DNA from: Caballeronia sordidicola
GTDB lineage: Bacteria; Pseudomonadota; Gammaproteobacteria; Burkholderiales; Burkholderiaceae
NCBI RefSeq assembly: GCF_000729995.1
Contig: NZ_JNFG01000016.1
Span: forward strand, 1 to 64,000
DNA: 64,000 nt
Direction of reading: 5' to 3'
Shown: positions 47,350-55,994 of the stretch, in pieces
Numbering within the stretch: position 1 is the first letter of the stretch
Layout of the letters: every line of letters starts with the position of its first letter
The notes under the pieces: generated by a model
The model's database searches: none
What the model was told of the DNA's origin: nothing
What the model saw: the letters and a program-made list of their open reading frames with translations, nothing else
Program-made: the position numbers and the translations under genes

Positions 47350-48366
47350 CTACGCCGGAGCGCCATACAGTCTGCGCAATTCCAGATTCACCTTGAGCAC
47401 ATTGATCAGCGGCTCTCCTACCAGACCGCCAAACGGCGCGCTCGCTTGCTGGCTCAATAGTGCGGCGATATCGGCGCGGACCGCGGCCGGAGCGCGCTTC
47501 GTATCCTTCGCCCACGCCTGCGCCACGCGATCGAGCTGGTAAGTCGCATTCGCCAGCGTGATGTCCGGGTCAAGTCCTGATCCCGATGTTGTGACGAAGT
47601 CGCCCGGCACGTCCTGCAGCGCCACGTTCGGATGATCCTGCCGCCACATGTCGAAGAAGATGGACTGGACATCGGCGCCGTCCTTCACCGGTTCGATTCC
47701 GCTCACGCTCTTGCCGTCACTGCCGGTGTGCGTCACGCTCGAAGGGAACTGTCCGGGGCGTTCGGCCGAAAACGTTTCGAAGAACACCACGGCCAGATCC
47801 GCCGCCTTCGGGTTCGGCGTGGCGGGGTTCGCGGCCACCCAATGCTTCACCACATTCGGATGTTGCTTCACCCAGTCATCGATGTATTTTGCATGCGACG
47901 GATCGGCGCTCACCCAAGCCTGCGCAAGTCCGTTATGAGCGTCGGCCCATTGCGCAACGAGATGCGGCTGTCCGCCCGCATGGTCGGCCTGGAACCAGCG
48001 CTCCACATCTGGCGCGACGAGTTGCCCGGCCTGCGGCCCCGAGGCATAGCGTGCAATCGGCCCCAGCATGCGCGCCACGCGGTCGCGCAGCAGATAGTTC
48101 GTCGCACTGAGCGTTGACGAGCCGGATGCCGACGCGTCATATGACACCGCCGACGGGCGCGACTGGAAATATTCGTCTTTCGTGAACGGCTGCGCGATCA
48201 GCAGCGAACCGACCGGCTTGCCGTCCGGGCCATCGACAATACTGCCGTTCGCCTGGAACGGAAACGCAGTCTGGCCGACGACCCACAACACCGCCGGATA
48301 AATACCGCACACAAGCACGGTAACGAATCCCAGCAGCCAGATACTCTTCGACAGATAGCGCAGCAT
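47350..48366 (-). CDS. kdpC: Potassium-transporting ATPase subunit C, long form
   Basis: KdpC inserts through one N-terminal helix (about 7-30) and assists KdpA/KdpB. The first 100 residues and the last 85 match ordinary KdpC (e.g. TTSGSGLDPDITLANATYQL). Between them lies an extra stretch of about 150 residues (about 100-250) rich in W, H and acidic residues (AQWADAHNGLAQAWVSADPS, DVQSIFFDMWRQDHPN). Total length is 338 against the usual 190-200. A long KdpC form exists in some other bacteria as far as I recall. There is no stop or frameshift. Confidence 0.88.
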   Translation of the reverse strand: MLRYLSKSIWLLGFVTVLVCGIYPAVLWVVGQTAFPFQANGSIVDGPDGKPVGSLLIAQPFTKDEYFQSRPSAVSYDASASGSSTLSATNYLLRDRVARMLGPIARYASGPQAGQLVAPDVERWFQADHAGGQPHLVAQWADAHNGLAQAWVSADPSHAKYIDDWVKQHPNVVKHWVAANPATPNPKAADLAVVFFETFSAERPGQFPSSVTHTGSDGKSVSGIEPVKDGADVQSIFFDMWRQDHPNVALQDVPGDFVTTSGSGLDPDITLANATYQLDRVAQAWAKDTKRAPAAVRADIAALLSQQASAPFGGLVGEPLINVLKVNLELRRLYGAPA

Positions 48367-48409
48367 GATTTCCTCCTTGCGCGACCGTATGCAAACCTCA
48401 TGTGGCCTT

Positions 48410-50569
48410 TCAAGCGACCAGATGTAGCCCGACCATGACCAGGTCGATCAGCTTGATCCCCGCGAAAGGCACGATCACGCCGCCCAGTCCCCACACCAGC
48501 AGATTGCGGCGCAACAGCGCGTCGGCGCCCAGCGCGCGGTATTTGACACCCTTGAGCGCAATCGGAATCAGCAGCGGAATGATCAGCGCGTTGAAGATCA
48601 CCGCCGACAGGATGGCCGAGGTCGGCGAATGCAGGTGCATCACATCCATCGCGCCCAGCCACGGCAGCGTGCCGGCGAACAGCGCCGGGACAATCGCGAA
48701 GTATTTCGCCACGTCGTTTGCGATCGAGAATGTGGTCAGTGCGCCGCGCGTCATCAACAGTTGCTTGCCAATCTCAATGACCTCGATGAGCTTCGTCGGA
48801 TCGCTGTCCAAGTCGACCATGTTGCCGGCTTCCTTCGCGGCCTGCGTGCCGGAATTCATCGCGAGGCCGACGTCTGCCTGGGCGAGTGCGGGCGCGTCGT
48901 TGGTGCCGTCGCCCATCATCGCGACGAGCTTGCCTTCAGCCTGTTCGCGGCGCAGATAGTCGAGTTTCGCTTCCGGCGTTGCTTCGGCGATGTACTCGTT
49001 GACCCCGGAGAGCCGCGCAAGCGTAGCGGCCGTCAGCGCATTGTCTCCGGTGATCATCACCGTATGAAGGCCCATCTTGCGCAAATGCTGGATGCGTTCG
49101 CGGATGCCCGGCTTCAGGATGTCTTCCAGGATCACGACGCCTGCGATCTCGTTCCCGTTTGCGACAACGAGCGGTGTGGCGCCTTGGTCGCCGGCGTGCC
49201 GCAGCAGTGGGTCGAGCCCGAACGGCACCTCGCCGCCGAGTTGCCGCACGTAGGCGATCACCGCATCGGGCGCGCCTTTGCGGATCGTCCGTCCGTCGGG
49301 CATATCGACTCCGCTCATGCGGCTTTGCGCGCTGAACGCAATCACCTTCGCGTCGCGCGGCACGGCGTTCCCCGACGCGGCAGGCGCAAGCGCCGACACC
49401 ACCGACACAATGCTCTTGCCCTCGGGCGTCTGGTCCCCGAACGAGGCGAGCGCCGCGAGACGTTTGAGCTCGCCTTCGTCATAGGCGCCAAGCGGCATGA
49501 AGCCGGTCGCCCGGCGGTTGCCGATCGTGATGGTGCCGGTCTTGTCCAGCACGACGGTGTCGATGTCGCCCGCGACTTCAACCGCCTTGCCGCTCTTGGC
49601 GATAATGTTCGCCCGCAACGCCCGGTCCATGCCCGCAATACCAATGGCGGCGAGCAACGCGCCGATGGTCGTCGGGATCAGACAGACGAGCAGCGCGACG
49701 AGCGTGGGCACGTCGGTGCCGAGGCTGTGCAGCGGCTCGGACAGGCTGAGATAGCTCGTCATGTACTGCTCGGCGTTGAACGCCATGGCCCACAGCGGCA
49801 CGACGACAATCAGGAAGATCAGCGTGAACGCCGACAGGACAAGCGTGAGCGCGATTTCGTTCGGCGTGCGTTGCCGCACCGCGCCCTCCACGAGTGCGAT
49901 CATCCGGTCTAGAAAGGTCTCGCCTGCTTCCGCCGACACCCGCACGATGATCTCGTCGGACAGCACGGTCGTGCCCCCTGTTACGCCCGACCGGTCACCG
50001 CCGGCGTCGCGGATCACGGGGGCGGATTCACCCGTGATCGCGGACTCGTCGACTGCTGCTGCACCTTCAATGATCTCGCCATCACTCGGGATGGTTTCGC
50101 CCGCGCGCACGATGACCCGGTCGCCGCGCAGTAGTTTGATAGACGACACCGTTTCGCGCGAGCCGTCTTCACGCAAGCGGTAGGCGACCGTATCGCGCCT
50201 CGCCCGGCGCAGCGAATCCGCCTGCGCCTTGCCGCGTTCCTCGGCGATAGCCGTAGCGAAGTTTGCGAACAAGACAGTCAGGAACAACCACACGTCGAGC
50301 GCAATGAAATACGTCAGCGGCGCCTGGCTGTGGGCAGCGCCGAAGGCCATCTGCACGATGAACACAAGCGTCAGCACTGCACCGATTTCGACGACGAACA
50401 TCACCGGGTTTTTCCACTGGATATCCGGACGCAATGCGATCAGCGACTGTCGCAGCGCTGCACGGACCAGCGCTGATGCGAACAACCCGCCCGCGGGCGA
50501 TTTGCGCGGCGGACGGGGACCGCCAGATATCGACGGCACCGGTGCGTGCGCGACCTTTGCGGTTTCCAT
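48410..50569 (-). CDS. kdpB: Potassium-transporting P-type ATPase subunit B
   Basis: The 719-residue catalytic subunit. The phosphorylated aspartate is in VVLDKTGTITIGN, TGES is in ITGESAPVIRD, and MMGDGTNDAPALAQADVGLA forms the hinge motif. The N-terminal 35 residues are an extra Pro/Arg stretch. It lies between kdpA and kdpC. Confidence 0.95.
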   Translation of the reverse strand: METAKVAHAPVPSISGGPRPPRKSPAGGLFASALVRAALRQSLIALRPDIQWKNPVMFVVEIGAVLTLVFIVQMAFGAAHSQAPLTYFIALDVWLFLTVLFANFATAIAEERGKAQADSLRRARRDTVAYRLREDGSRETVSSIKLLRGDRVIVRAGETIPSDGEIIEGAAAVDESAITGESAPVIRDAGGDRSGVTGGTTVLSDEIIVRVSAEAGETFLDRMIALVEGAVRQRTPNEIALTLVLSAFTLIFLIVVVPLWAMAFNAEQYMTSYLSLSEPLHSLGTDVPTLVALLVCLIPTTIGALLAAIGIAGMDRALRANIIAKSGKAVEVAGDIDTVVLDKTGTITIGNRRATGFMPLGAYDEGELKRLAALASFGDQTPEGKSIVSVVSALAPAASGNAVPRDAKVIAFSAQSRMSGVDMPDGRTIRKGAPDAVIAYVRQLGGEVPFGLDPLLRHAGDQGATPLVVANGNEIAGVVILEDILKPGIRERIQHLRKMGLHTVMITGDNALTAATLARLSGVNEYIAEATPEAKLDYLRREQAEGKLVAMMGDGTNDAPALAQADVGLAMNSGTQAAKEAGNMVDLDSDPTKLIEVIEIGKQLLMTRGALTTFSIANDVAKYFAIVPALFAGTLPWLGAMDVMHLHSPTSAILSAVIFNALIIPLLIPIALKGVKYRALGADALLRRNLLVWGLGGVIVPFAGIKLIDLVMVGLHLVA

Positions 50570-50634
50570 GATGACGACTCCTCGATCGACTAAAGACTGC
50601 TTGATCCCAACGCGAACTACCCGCGAACCACCCT

Positions 50635-52437
50635 TTATCCGCCGAATGGAATCGGCCCCAGATGTTCCGCAAGCGGTCCGAGCGCGGCGATGGGCAGGAA
50701 CAGCAGCGCGCCCACGATCAGGATCGTGCCGAGCAGCAGGAAACCAAACGTCGCGGTGTTATCGCGCATCGTGCCGAGCGTCGCCGGTGCGGCCTTCTTG
50801 CGGCCGAGATAGGCGGCCATGGCGATCGGTGCGACGATCGGCAGGTAGCGCGAGAACAGCATCACGAGCCCGGTTGCGGTATCCCATTGCACTGCCGTTG
50901 GCGCTGGATTCGGGTTGCTGTTCAGCCCATAGGTTGTTGACAGGCCGTCGAATGCAGAGCCGTTGTTGGCCGACGCCGACGAGAACTGATAAGTGATCTC
51001 GCTGAAGCCGTGCGCACCCGGGTTGTTCTCGGCCTTGGTGCCCCAGTCGGTTGCGGAGAACAGGCCGCTCGGGCCGAGGATCAAGATCGGATGCACGAGG
51101 AGTGCGATCATCGCGAGCTTCATTTCGCGTGCACCGACCTTACGCCCGAGATACTCGGGTGTGCGCCCCACCATCTGCCCCGCGATAAACACGCCGATGA
51201 TCAGGAACAGCAGCAAGTTGATCATCCCGACACCCTTGCCGCCGAACACGCAATTGATCCACATGCCGATCAACGGCGACAGGCCCGCCAGCGGGTTCAG
51301 GCTGTCATGCTCGGCGTTGACCGCACCGCAAGTGACATCGGTCGTGATCGCGGCGAACGTGGCGCCCGCCGAGGTGCCGAAGCGCAGCTCCTTGCCTTCG
51401 AGATTGCCGAGATGCTGCTCGACCGGCAATGCAGCGACGGGCGCGATAGTCAGCGTGCGATGCGCGCCGGGCAGTTCATAGCTGCGCGCAACCGCATGGG
51501 CGGTAAAGGCGGGATTCGGCTTGAGCGTGTCCCAGTACACGGTCCACGCGATCAGGCTGATCATCATGGAGAGCATTACCGTATAGATCACCACCGCGTG
51601 GCGCAGGCGGCCCAGCATCCGCCCATACATCAGCACCAGAGCGAACGGGAAGATCATCATCGCAAGCGTGGTGACGAAGTTCGATCCGGCGCTCGGGTTT
51701 TCATACGGGTGCGCCGAATTCATTCCATAGAACCCGCCGCCATTCGTGCCGAGCATCTTGATCGGAATGACGGCCGCGACCGGCCCGACGACCAGCGTCT
51801 GTTGCTTGGGCTGGCCGTTGTCGGCGGTGCCCATGGCAGCGGGTTCCAGCGTGGTGACTTGCTGGGCGCTCGCGTAGGTCATCGGCATGCCCTGGTGGAT
51901 GAAGATCACGCCCACGATCAAAGCGATTGGCACGAACATGTAGACCACGACGCGCCACATGTCGACAAAAAAATTGCCGACCAGCTGCTCGCCGCGCAGG
52001 GCCCGGATGATGGCCGTCAACGCGCACAAGCCCACCGACGCCGACAGGAACATGTTCGGCAGGATGAAGAAGATCTGGCTGAAATTCGAAAGATGCTGGT
52101 CGCCTGAATAATGCTGCAGGTTCGTGTTGGTCATGAACGAGATGACCGTGTTGAAGATGGTCGACGGCGCGAGCATGCCGCGGCCCAGCGGATTGAGCGG
52201 CATCAGCGGCTGCAGCGACAACACGACGAAACCGAACACGAACAGGACCGCGTTGAAGACAAGCAGTGCGACCGTGTACTGCTTCCAGTCCTGAGGGCCG
52301 CTGTCGACCTTCGATTCGAACCAGCGCAGCGGGCGAGGTGTCCGGTAGCGGCCGTCCATGACCCACGCCATGTAGCGGCTAAGCGGTATGGAAACGGCGA
52401 TAGCCGTGACAAGGATGATGAGCGGCAGGGTCCACAT
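50635..52437 (-). CDS. kdpA: Potassium-transporting ATPase subunit A
   Basis: The 600-residue potassium-channel-like subunit with four pore loops. Selectivity-type segments are seen in FMTNTNLQHYSGDQ, GTNGGGFYGMNSAHPYENP and TSAGATFAAITT. AAAAGGGGAAG precedes the ATG at 52437. It follows kdpF by 37 bp. Confidence 0.95.
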   Translation of the reverse strand: MWTLPLIILVTAIAVSIPLSRYMAWVMDGRYRTPRPLRWFESKVDSGPQDWKQYTVALLVFNAVLFVFGFVVLSLQPLMPLNPLGRGMLAPSTIFNTVISFMTNTNLQHYSGDQHLSNFSQIFFILPNMFLSASVGLCALTAIIRALRGEQLVGNFFVDMWRVVVYMFVPIALIVGVIFIHQGMPMTYASAQQVTTLEPAAMGTADNGQPKQQTLVVGPVAAVIPIKMLGTNGGGFYGMNSAHPYENPSAGSNFVTTLAMMIFPFALVLMYGRMLGRLRHAVVIYTVMLSMMISLIAWTVYWDTLKPNPAFTAHAVARSYELPGAHRTLTIAPVAALPVEQHLGNLEGKELRFGTSAGATFAAITTDVTCGAVNAEHDSLNPLAGLSPLIGMWINCVFGGKGVGMINLLLFLIIGVFIAGQMVGRTPEYLGRKVGAREMKLAMIALLVHPILILGPSGLFSATDWGTKAENNPGAHGFSEITYQFSSASANNGSAFDGLSTTYGLNSNPNPAPTAVQWDTATGLVMLFSRYLPIVAPIAMAAYLGRKKAAPATLGTMRDNTATFGFLLLGTILIVGALLFLPIAALGPLAEHLGPIPFGG

Positions 52438-52474
52438 GAGCTTCCCCTTTTAACCCGGAATGGCACCAGGCCGG

Positions 52475-52555
52475 TCAGAACCACTCGGGCCGGATGAGCG
52501 CGACGAAAAGATAGACGAAGGTCAGCGCGGAGACCGCGACAGCGAGCCAGGCCAT
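52475..52555 (-). CDS. kdpF: KdpF, 26-residue stabilising peptide
   Basis: A 26-codon gene for a single-helix membrane peptide ending YLFVALIRPEWF, the KdpF pattern. It starts with ATG at 52555 with GAGGAG upstream and stops at 52475. It stabilises the KdpABC complex in E. coli. Confidence 0.85.
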   Translation of the reverse strand: MAWLAVAVSALTFVYLFVALIRPEWF

Positions 52556-52565
52556 GATGGTCTCC

Positions 52566-52661
52566 TCAGATCCTGTCGCACGCTTCGATGAACGCGAAGC
52601 AGAGCGCGAGACTGCCCAGCCCAAGAACGAACCCGAGTGGTAGCCAGATAAACAAGTTCAC
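52566..52661 (-). CDS. 31-residue membrane peptide upstream of kdpF
   Basis: A GTG at 52661 with AGGGGG 5 bp upstream opens a 31-codon frame for one hydrophobic helix (NLFIWLPLGFVLGLGSLALC) with a charged end FIEACDRI. It ends 10 bp before the kdpF start. Similar mini-proteins seem to precede kdpF in other Burkholderiales, but I have no name for them. It may be a second small Kdp-associated subunit. Confidence 0.65.
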   Translation of the reverse strand: MNLFIWLPLGFVLGLGSLALCFAFIEACDRI

Positions 52662-52696
52662 AGCAGCCCCCTGTTTTTCACAGACGACAAGACCCC

Positions 52697-52811
52697 GCGC
52701 CGACGTGTTGGCGACGGCGTTATAACCTGTCTTGGCAGGCTCTACTAAAGGTATAGGACGTCGCGAATAAAAATGGCGTAAAACCGGAAAGGGTTTGCGT
52801 ACATTCGGTGT
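52697..52811 (+). repeat. Duplicated segment, copy A (kdp upstream region)
   Basis: This 115-bp segment, GCGCCGACGTGTTGGCG to ACATTCGGTGT, is repeated at 54793-54905 in the same orientation at roughly 85 % identity by eye. Weaker similarity continues to GGAATCCTA (52857 and 54951). The segment covers the kdp promoter region; on the minus strand it contains TTTTACGCCATTTTTATT and TATACC-like elements. Confidence 0.75.
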
Positions 52812-52896
52812 AAACGTCGAGTGATTGTGCAGTTTTTCCTGTTATAAACAGACAAGGAATCCTACGCTTTTATGAGCCAACGCCGCCGGAGATGTC

Positions 52897-53058
52897 ATGT
52901 CCAAGCAACCGATAGCAGCTGCAAGCCACGGGTCGGTGAACTATGTGCGTCGAGGTATGGGTAGCGTCGTACTGAGGTGTTTCGATCCGGCGTACGTTTC
53001 GTTCGAGGGGTTGACGCTGAGGCCGCATCGGTCCTTCGCGCGGCATGACGAATCGTGA
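52897..53058 (+). CDS. Possible 53-residue hypothetical protein
   Basis: An ATG at 52897 with GGAG about 5 bp upstream opens a 53-codon frame starting MSKQPIAAASHGSVNYVRRG and ending at TGA 53056-53058. The sequence is basic and low in hydrophobic clusters. I recognise no family. Support is only the good Shine-Dalgarno, so this may be chance. Confidence 0.2.
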   Translation: MSKQPIAAASHGSVNYVRRGMGSVVLRCFDPAYVSFEGLTLRPHRSFARHDES

Positions 53059-53646
53059 AACAGCACAATCGAAAACCGGCAGGCATGTCCGAAAGGGCAA
53101 TGGTGCCAACGAAGTGGCTCATGCGTATGAGGGGGGCGGTCAAAGTCATCCTGATCGCCGGTGCCGTCAATGAGATCCTGAACTCCGTGTTCATGTATGT
53201 CGCGCAACGAATCGATCCTGAATTGCCGCCTATCGCGGCCTCCGTATTCAGCTTCGCGACGTGTGCACTGGTGGGCTTCTGGTTTCAGTCAGATGCCCGG
53301 CGAGCGTATCTTTTCGCTCGCGACGGAGGCTACATAGCACGCGTCGACACTACAAATCGAGCGCCGCATATTGCGGCCAACTGCCCGAAGCGATGGCTCG
53401 TGGTTCTTTATATAGAGCTGAAGCCCGGTCTGGTCGGCCTGTAGGGATTTGCGAGGTGGCATCACCATTCCGATTACCTCCCGTGCGAGATGTTTACCCC
53501 TTCCGGGAGTATTCGCTATGAATTAACCGCTCCAGGTTCTCCGTGTCAGTTTCGATTGTTGAGACAGCGATTTTTACGGAACTTTTTACGGAACCTTAAC
53601 GCCGATTTTGATAGCCTTGAAGTATGCAACGGAAAACGAGGGCAGT

Positions 53647-54567
53647 ATGACGCATACACTGGGGGCTCTGCGGGCTCTTTTCACATCGGGCAAGCCCCCC
53701 GCGCACCGCCGGTTACCTCCCGCGCCTGGCCGCAATGTGATGATGCACGTGACGCTTGACGCGCAACACGCGACCCCGTTGCGTCAGGCGCTGATCCGTG
53801 ATTGCGCCGGTCAGCCGTGGACCATTCGTCTCGTGCCGCTGTACGGAACGGGCCGCGTGCGTCTATCGCTATATCTCCCCAAGGAGGCTGTGAGCGGGGC
53901 GATCCAGCGAGTCGCGCATCTGGTACCGACTGCCGAGCTAGGGCAACTGTTTGAGGTCCCTCATGCCCCCACCGAGGCCTGGCGGGATTTGATGCATCTC
54001 GCGTCTCCTCCGAGTGTTGACCCGGCCGGTCAATCGGACGAAATGGCTGCTGGAAACGATTCTCTCGCGCAATTGCTCGCCCAGGATCACGTCCTGCTCG
54101 GCCTGGACTTTGCTAGCCGGGAGTCACTTTTCGCGCATCTTGGCCGTTTCTGTGAACAACGCTTCGGGCTGCCGGCGGCGACCGTGATCGCGGGCCTCGA
54201 GGCGCGCGAATCGTTAGGCTCGACCGCGCTCGGTCAGGGGGTCGCCGTTCCGCACGGTCAAATCAAGGGGCTGCGTCAGGCCATAACGTTATATGTTCGT
54301 CCGACGGCTCCCATTCCGTTTGATGCGCCCGACGGAAATCCCGTGAGCGACGTGGTCGTGCTATTGGTCCCGGAATCGGCCACTAGCATGCATCTGCATC
54401 TGCTGGCTGATGTAGCACAGCGCTTCTGCGACCACCACTTCCGCGAACAACTCCATGCGTGTGTCGACGCACGGGCCGTGTGCCAGTTGTTCGTTGGCTA
54501 CAACGCACCAGATGCCGACCTGGTCGGCCGTCCTGATGCAGAGGCCAAATTGTTGGGTCAAGGCTGA
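53647..54567 (+). CDS. PtsN-like EIIA protein with N-terminal extension
   Basis: A 306-residue protein. The C-terminal half (about 150-295) is a PTS EIIA domain of the fructose/nitrogen (PtsN) type, with the phosphorylatable H203 in GVAVPHGQIKG. The N-terminal half (about 30-110) is a separate alpha-beta domain (TIRLVPLYGTGRVRLSLYLP) that I cannot name. Unphosphorylated EIIANtr controls KdpD and TrkA in E. coli. Here, in the absence of kdpDE, the protein lies next to kdpFABC and a KimA-like fragment, so a role in potassium control is inferred. The start is ATG 53647 with a GAGGG upstream. Confidence 0.8.
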   Translation: MTHTLGALRALFTSGKPPAHRRLPPAPGRNVMMHVTLDAQHATPLRQALIRDCAGQPWTIRLVPLYGTGRVRLSLYLPKEAVSGAIQRVAHLVPTAELGQLFEVPHAPTEAWRDLMHLASPPSVDPAGQSDEMAAGNDSLAQLLAQDHVLLGLDFASRESLFAHLGRFCEQRFGLPAATVIAGLEARESLGSTALGQGVAVPHGQIKGLRQAITLYVRPTAPIPFDAPDGNPVSDVVVLLVPESATSMHLHLLADVAQRFCDHHFREQLHACVDARAVCQLFVGYNAPDADLVGRPDAEAKLLGQG

Positions 54568-54620
54568 TAGGGGGCGTCGGCGGTTTGCCTCGTGGACCGC
54601 GGAACAACAGGTGGTGGACC

Positions 54621-54875
54621 GTGTTCAAGCTGAAACACTTCCCGCAGTGGATCGTGGGGCCGCCGCGCGATCCCGTCGACCCCGGCACGCGCCGCGGTCT
54701 CCTGCTGACTGCTGTGCTTGCGTCGGCGGGACTCGGTGCGAACGAATTGTCATCGGCATGCTACGGACCGGAGAAAGCATTCCTCGCACTGGGCGCCGAC
54801 GTGTTGGCGAAGGCTCTATGGCCTGTCTTGGCAGGCTTTACCAAAGCTATAGGACGTCGCAAAAAAATAGTGTAA
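54621..54875 (+). pseudogene. Truncated KimA-like permease gene
   Basis: Starting at GTG 54621, the first 57 codons match the N-terminus of the intact gene at 45329 (shared ELSSACYGPEKAFLALG). Similarity stops at FLALG (54794), exactly where repeat copy B begins; the frame then reads 27 unrelated residues to a stop at 54873. More than 550 residues are missing. It lies 53 bp after the EIIA gene. Confidence 0.8.
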
Positions 54876-54905
54876 AAACGGGAAAGATTTGCGTACATTC
54901 GGTGT
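54793..54905 (+). repeat. Duplicated segment, copy B
   Basis: The copy of 52697-52811, with conserved CCTGTCTTGGCAGGCT, TATAGGACGTCGC and TTTGCGTACATTCGGTGT. It abuts the point where the KimA-like coding sequence is cut, so it marks the junction of a deletion or recombination. Confidence 0.75.
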
Positions 54906-55223
54906 CGAAAGCGGTTTTGCCTGAGAGCGGGAGTCGTCGATTAAAAGGAAGGAATCCTATCCTTACGAAAAAATTGATGCCGGATATGATCAACCGGGTC
55001 GACGCGCTTTTCCAAGGCGGTGCGAGAACATTCTTGATTGCCGCTTACTTCGAAGACGGACGCGCAGATTGCACCATGACGCCGGTTACCGGGAGTCGAC
55101 GATTTCTTTGCCAATCCATCGCCGGTCTTCTGCCAATTGACGGACGGTGCAATCGGCAGGCGGGTAAGCGAGCGCGCGCCACTGGCGCTATGCTACCGGT
55201 TCCGCCCAACCGAGGACCATGTC
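54876..55223. other. Junction region before dienelactone hydrolase
   Basis: About 350 bp following the truncated gene. It contains the end of repeat copy B and one short frame (54977-55267), described separately. No terminator is clear. Confidence 0.35.
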
Positions 55224-55267
55224 ATGAAACAGTCACCAGGATCGATGATCACCTACCAGCGCCCTGA
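54977..55267 (+). CDS. Possible 96-residue hypothetical protein
   Basis: ATG 54977 opens a frame starting MPDMINRVDALFQGGARTFL. The first 50 residues look protein-like (FLIAAYFEDGRADCTM); the rest is less so, and the frame overlaps the next gene by 44 bp. No family is recognised and the Shine-Dalgarno is poor. Confidence 0.25.
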   Translation: MPDMINRVDALFQGGARTFLIAAYFEDGRADCTMTPVTGSRRFLCQSIAGLLPIDGRCNRQAGKRARATGAMLPVPPNRGPCHETVTRIDDHLPAP

Positions 55268-55940
55268 CGGGAAGGACGTCCAGGGTTACCTGGCCAAACC
55301 GCAGAAACTGGAGGGCGCGCCCGCCATTGTCGTGATTCAGGAGTGGTGGGGCTTGAACGACCAGATCCGCGGCGTGGCAGACCGCTTTGCACGGTCTGGT
55401 TATCTGGCGCTGGTCCCCGATCTTTTTCGCGGGAAAACCACCGTTGAGGAAGAAGAGGCGAACCACCTGCTAGGCGCACTCGATTTCGCCGATGCCGCCG
55501 GCCAGGACATCGCAGGCGCCGTGAAGTACCTCAAGACGCAGTCGGATCGGGTCGGCGTGACCGGCTACTGCATGGGCGGCGCGCTGACGCTGCTGGCGCT
55601 AAGTCATGTCCCTGACATATCCGCCGGCGTGGTGTGGTACGGCTTCCCGCCGCTCGAATACATCGACGCATCGAAGATCAAGGCGCCCGTGCTCGGTCAT
55701 TGGGCCGACCAGGACGCGTTCTTCCCGGCTGAAACGGTCGACGCACTGGAGAGCAAGCTGACCGAGGGCAAGGTCGATGTCGAGTTTCATCGCTACCTCG
55801 CGCATCATGCGTTTGCCAACGAGACAGCGGTCGGGCCGGGCCGTATTGCCAGGACCCAGTTCGACCCGGTGTGGTCGCAGCTGGCGTGGGACCGGACGCT
55901 GACCTTCTTCGGCCGCACGCTGTGGCCGCACGCCGGCTAG
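55224..55940 (+). CDS. Dienelactone hydrolase family protein
   Basis: A 238-residue alpha/beta hydrolase of the DLH family. The nucleophile is Cys in GYCMGGAL, the acid is the Asp in ADQDAFFP, and the histidine is in YLAHHAFAN. The N-terminal YQRPDGKDVQGYLAKP and QEWWGLNDQI are typical. It may hydrolyse lactones or esters. GAGG precedes ATG 55224. It is convergent with the eight-gene minus-strand cluster. Confidence 0.88.
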   Translation: MKQSPGSMITYQRPDGKDVQGYLAKPQKLEGAPAIVVIQEWWGLNDQIRGVADRFARSGYLALVPDLFRGKTTVEEEEANHLLGALDFADAAGQDIAGAVKYLKTQSDRVGVTGYCMGGALTLLALSHVPDISAGVVWYGFPPLEYIDASKIKAPVLGHWADQDAFFPAETVDALESKLTEGKVDVEFHRYLAHHAFANETAVGPGRIARTQFDPVWSQLAWDRTLTFFGRTLWPHAG

Positions 55941-55994
55941 CATTGCCTGGCGACTAGCGGGGTACTGGTGCGCCCGCCAGGTCGAGCGTCTTGC

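Larger units (their letters stand above)
52662..53646. other. Intergenic region: kdp promoter and weak frames
   Basis: Nearly 1 kb. The kdp promoter region is in 52662-52870 and overlaps repeat copy A. 53055-53444 could encode 129 residues with two hydrophobic stretches (starting GTG at 53055), but it resembles no family I know and the end is not protein-like. 53445-53646 shows nothing but the start region of the EIIA gene. Confidence 0.35.

Noticed and set aside
53055..53444. A 129-residue protein in the gap upstream of the EIIA gene
   Set aside because: Two hydrophobic stretches are present, but the rest is not family-like, the start is a GTG with poor support and no homologue comes to mind; kept only as a remark on the gap.
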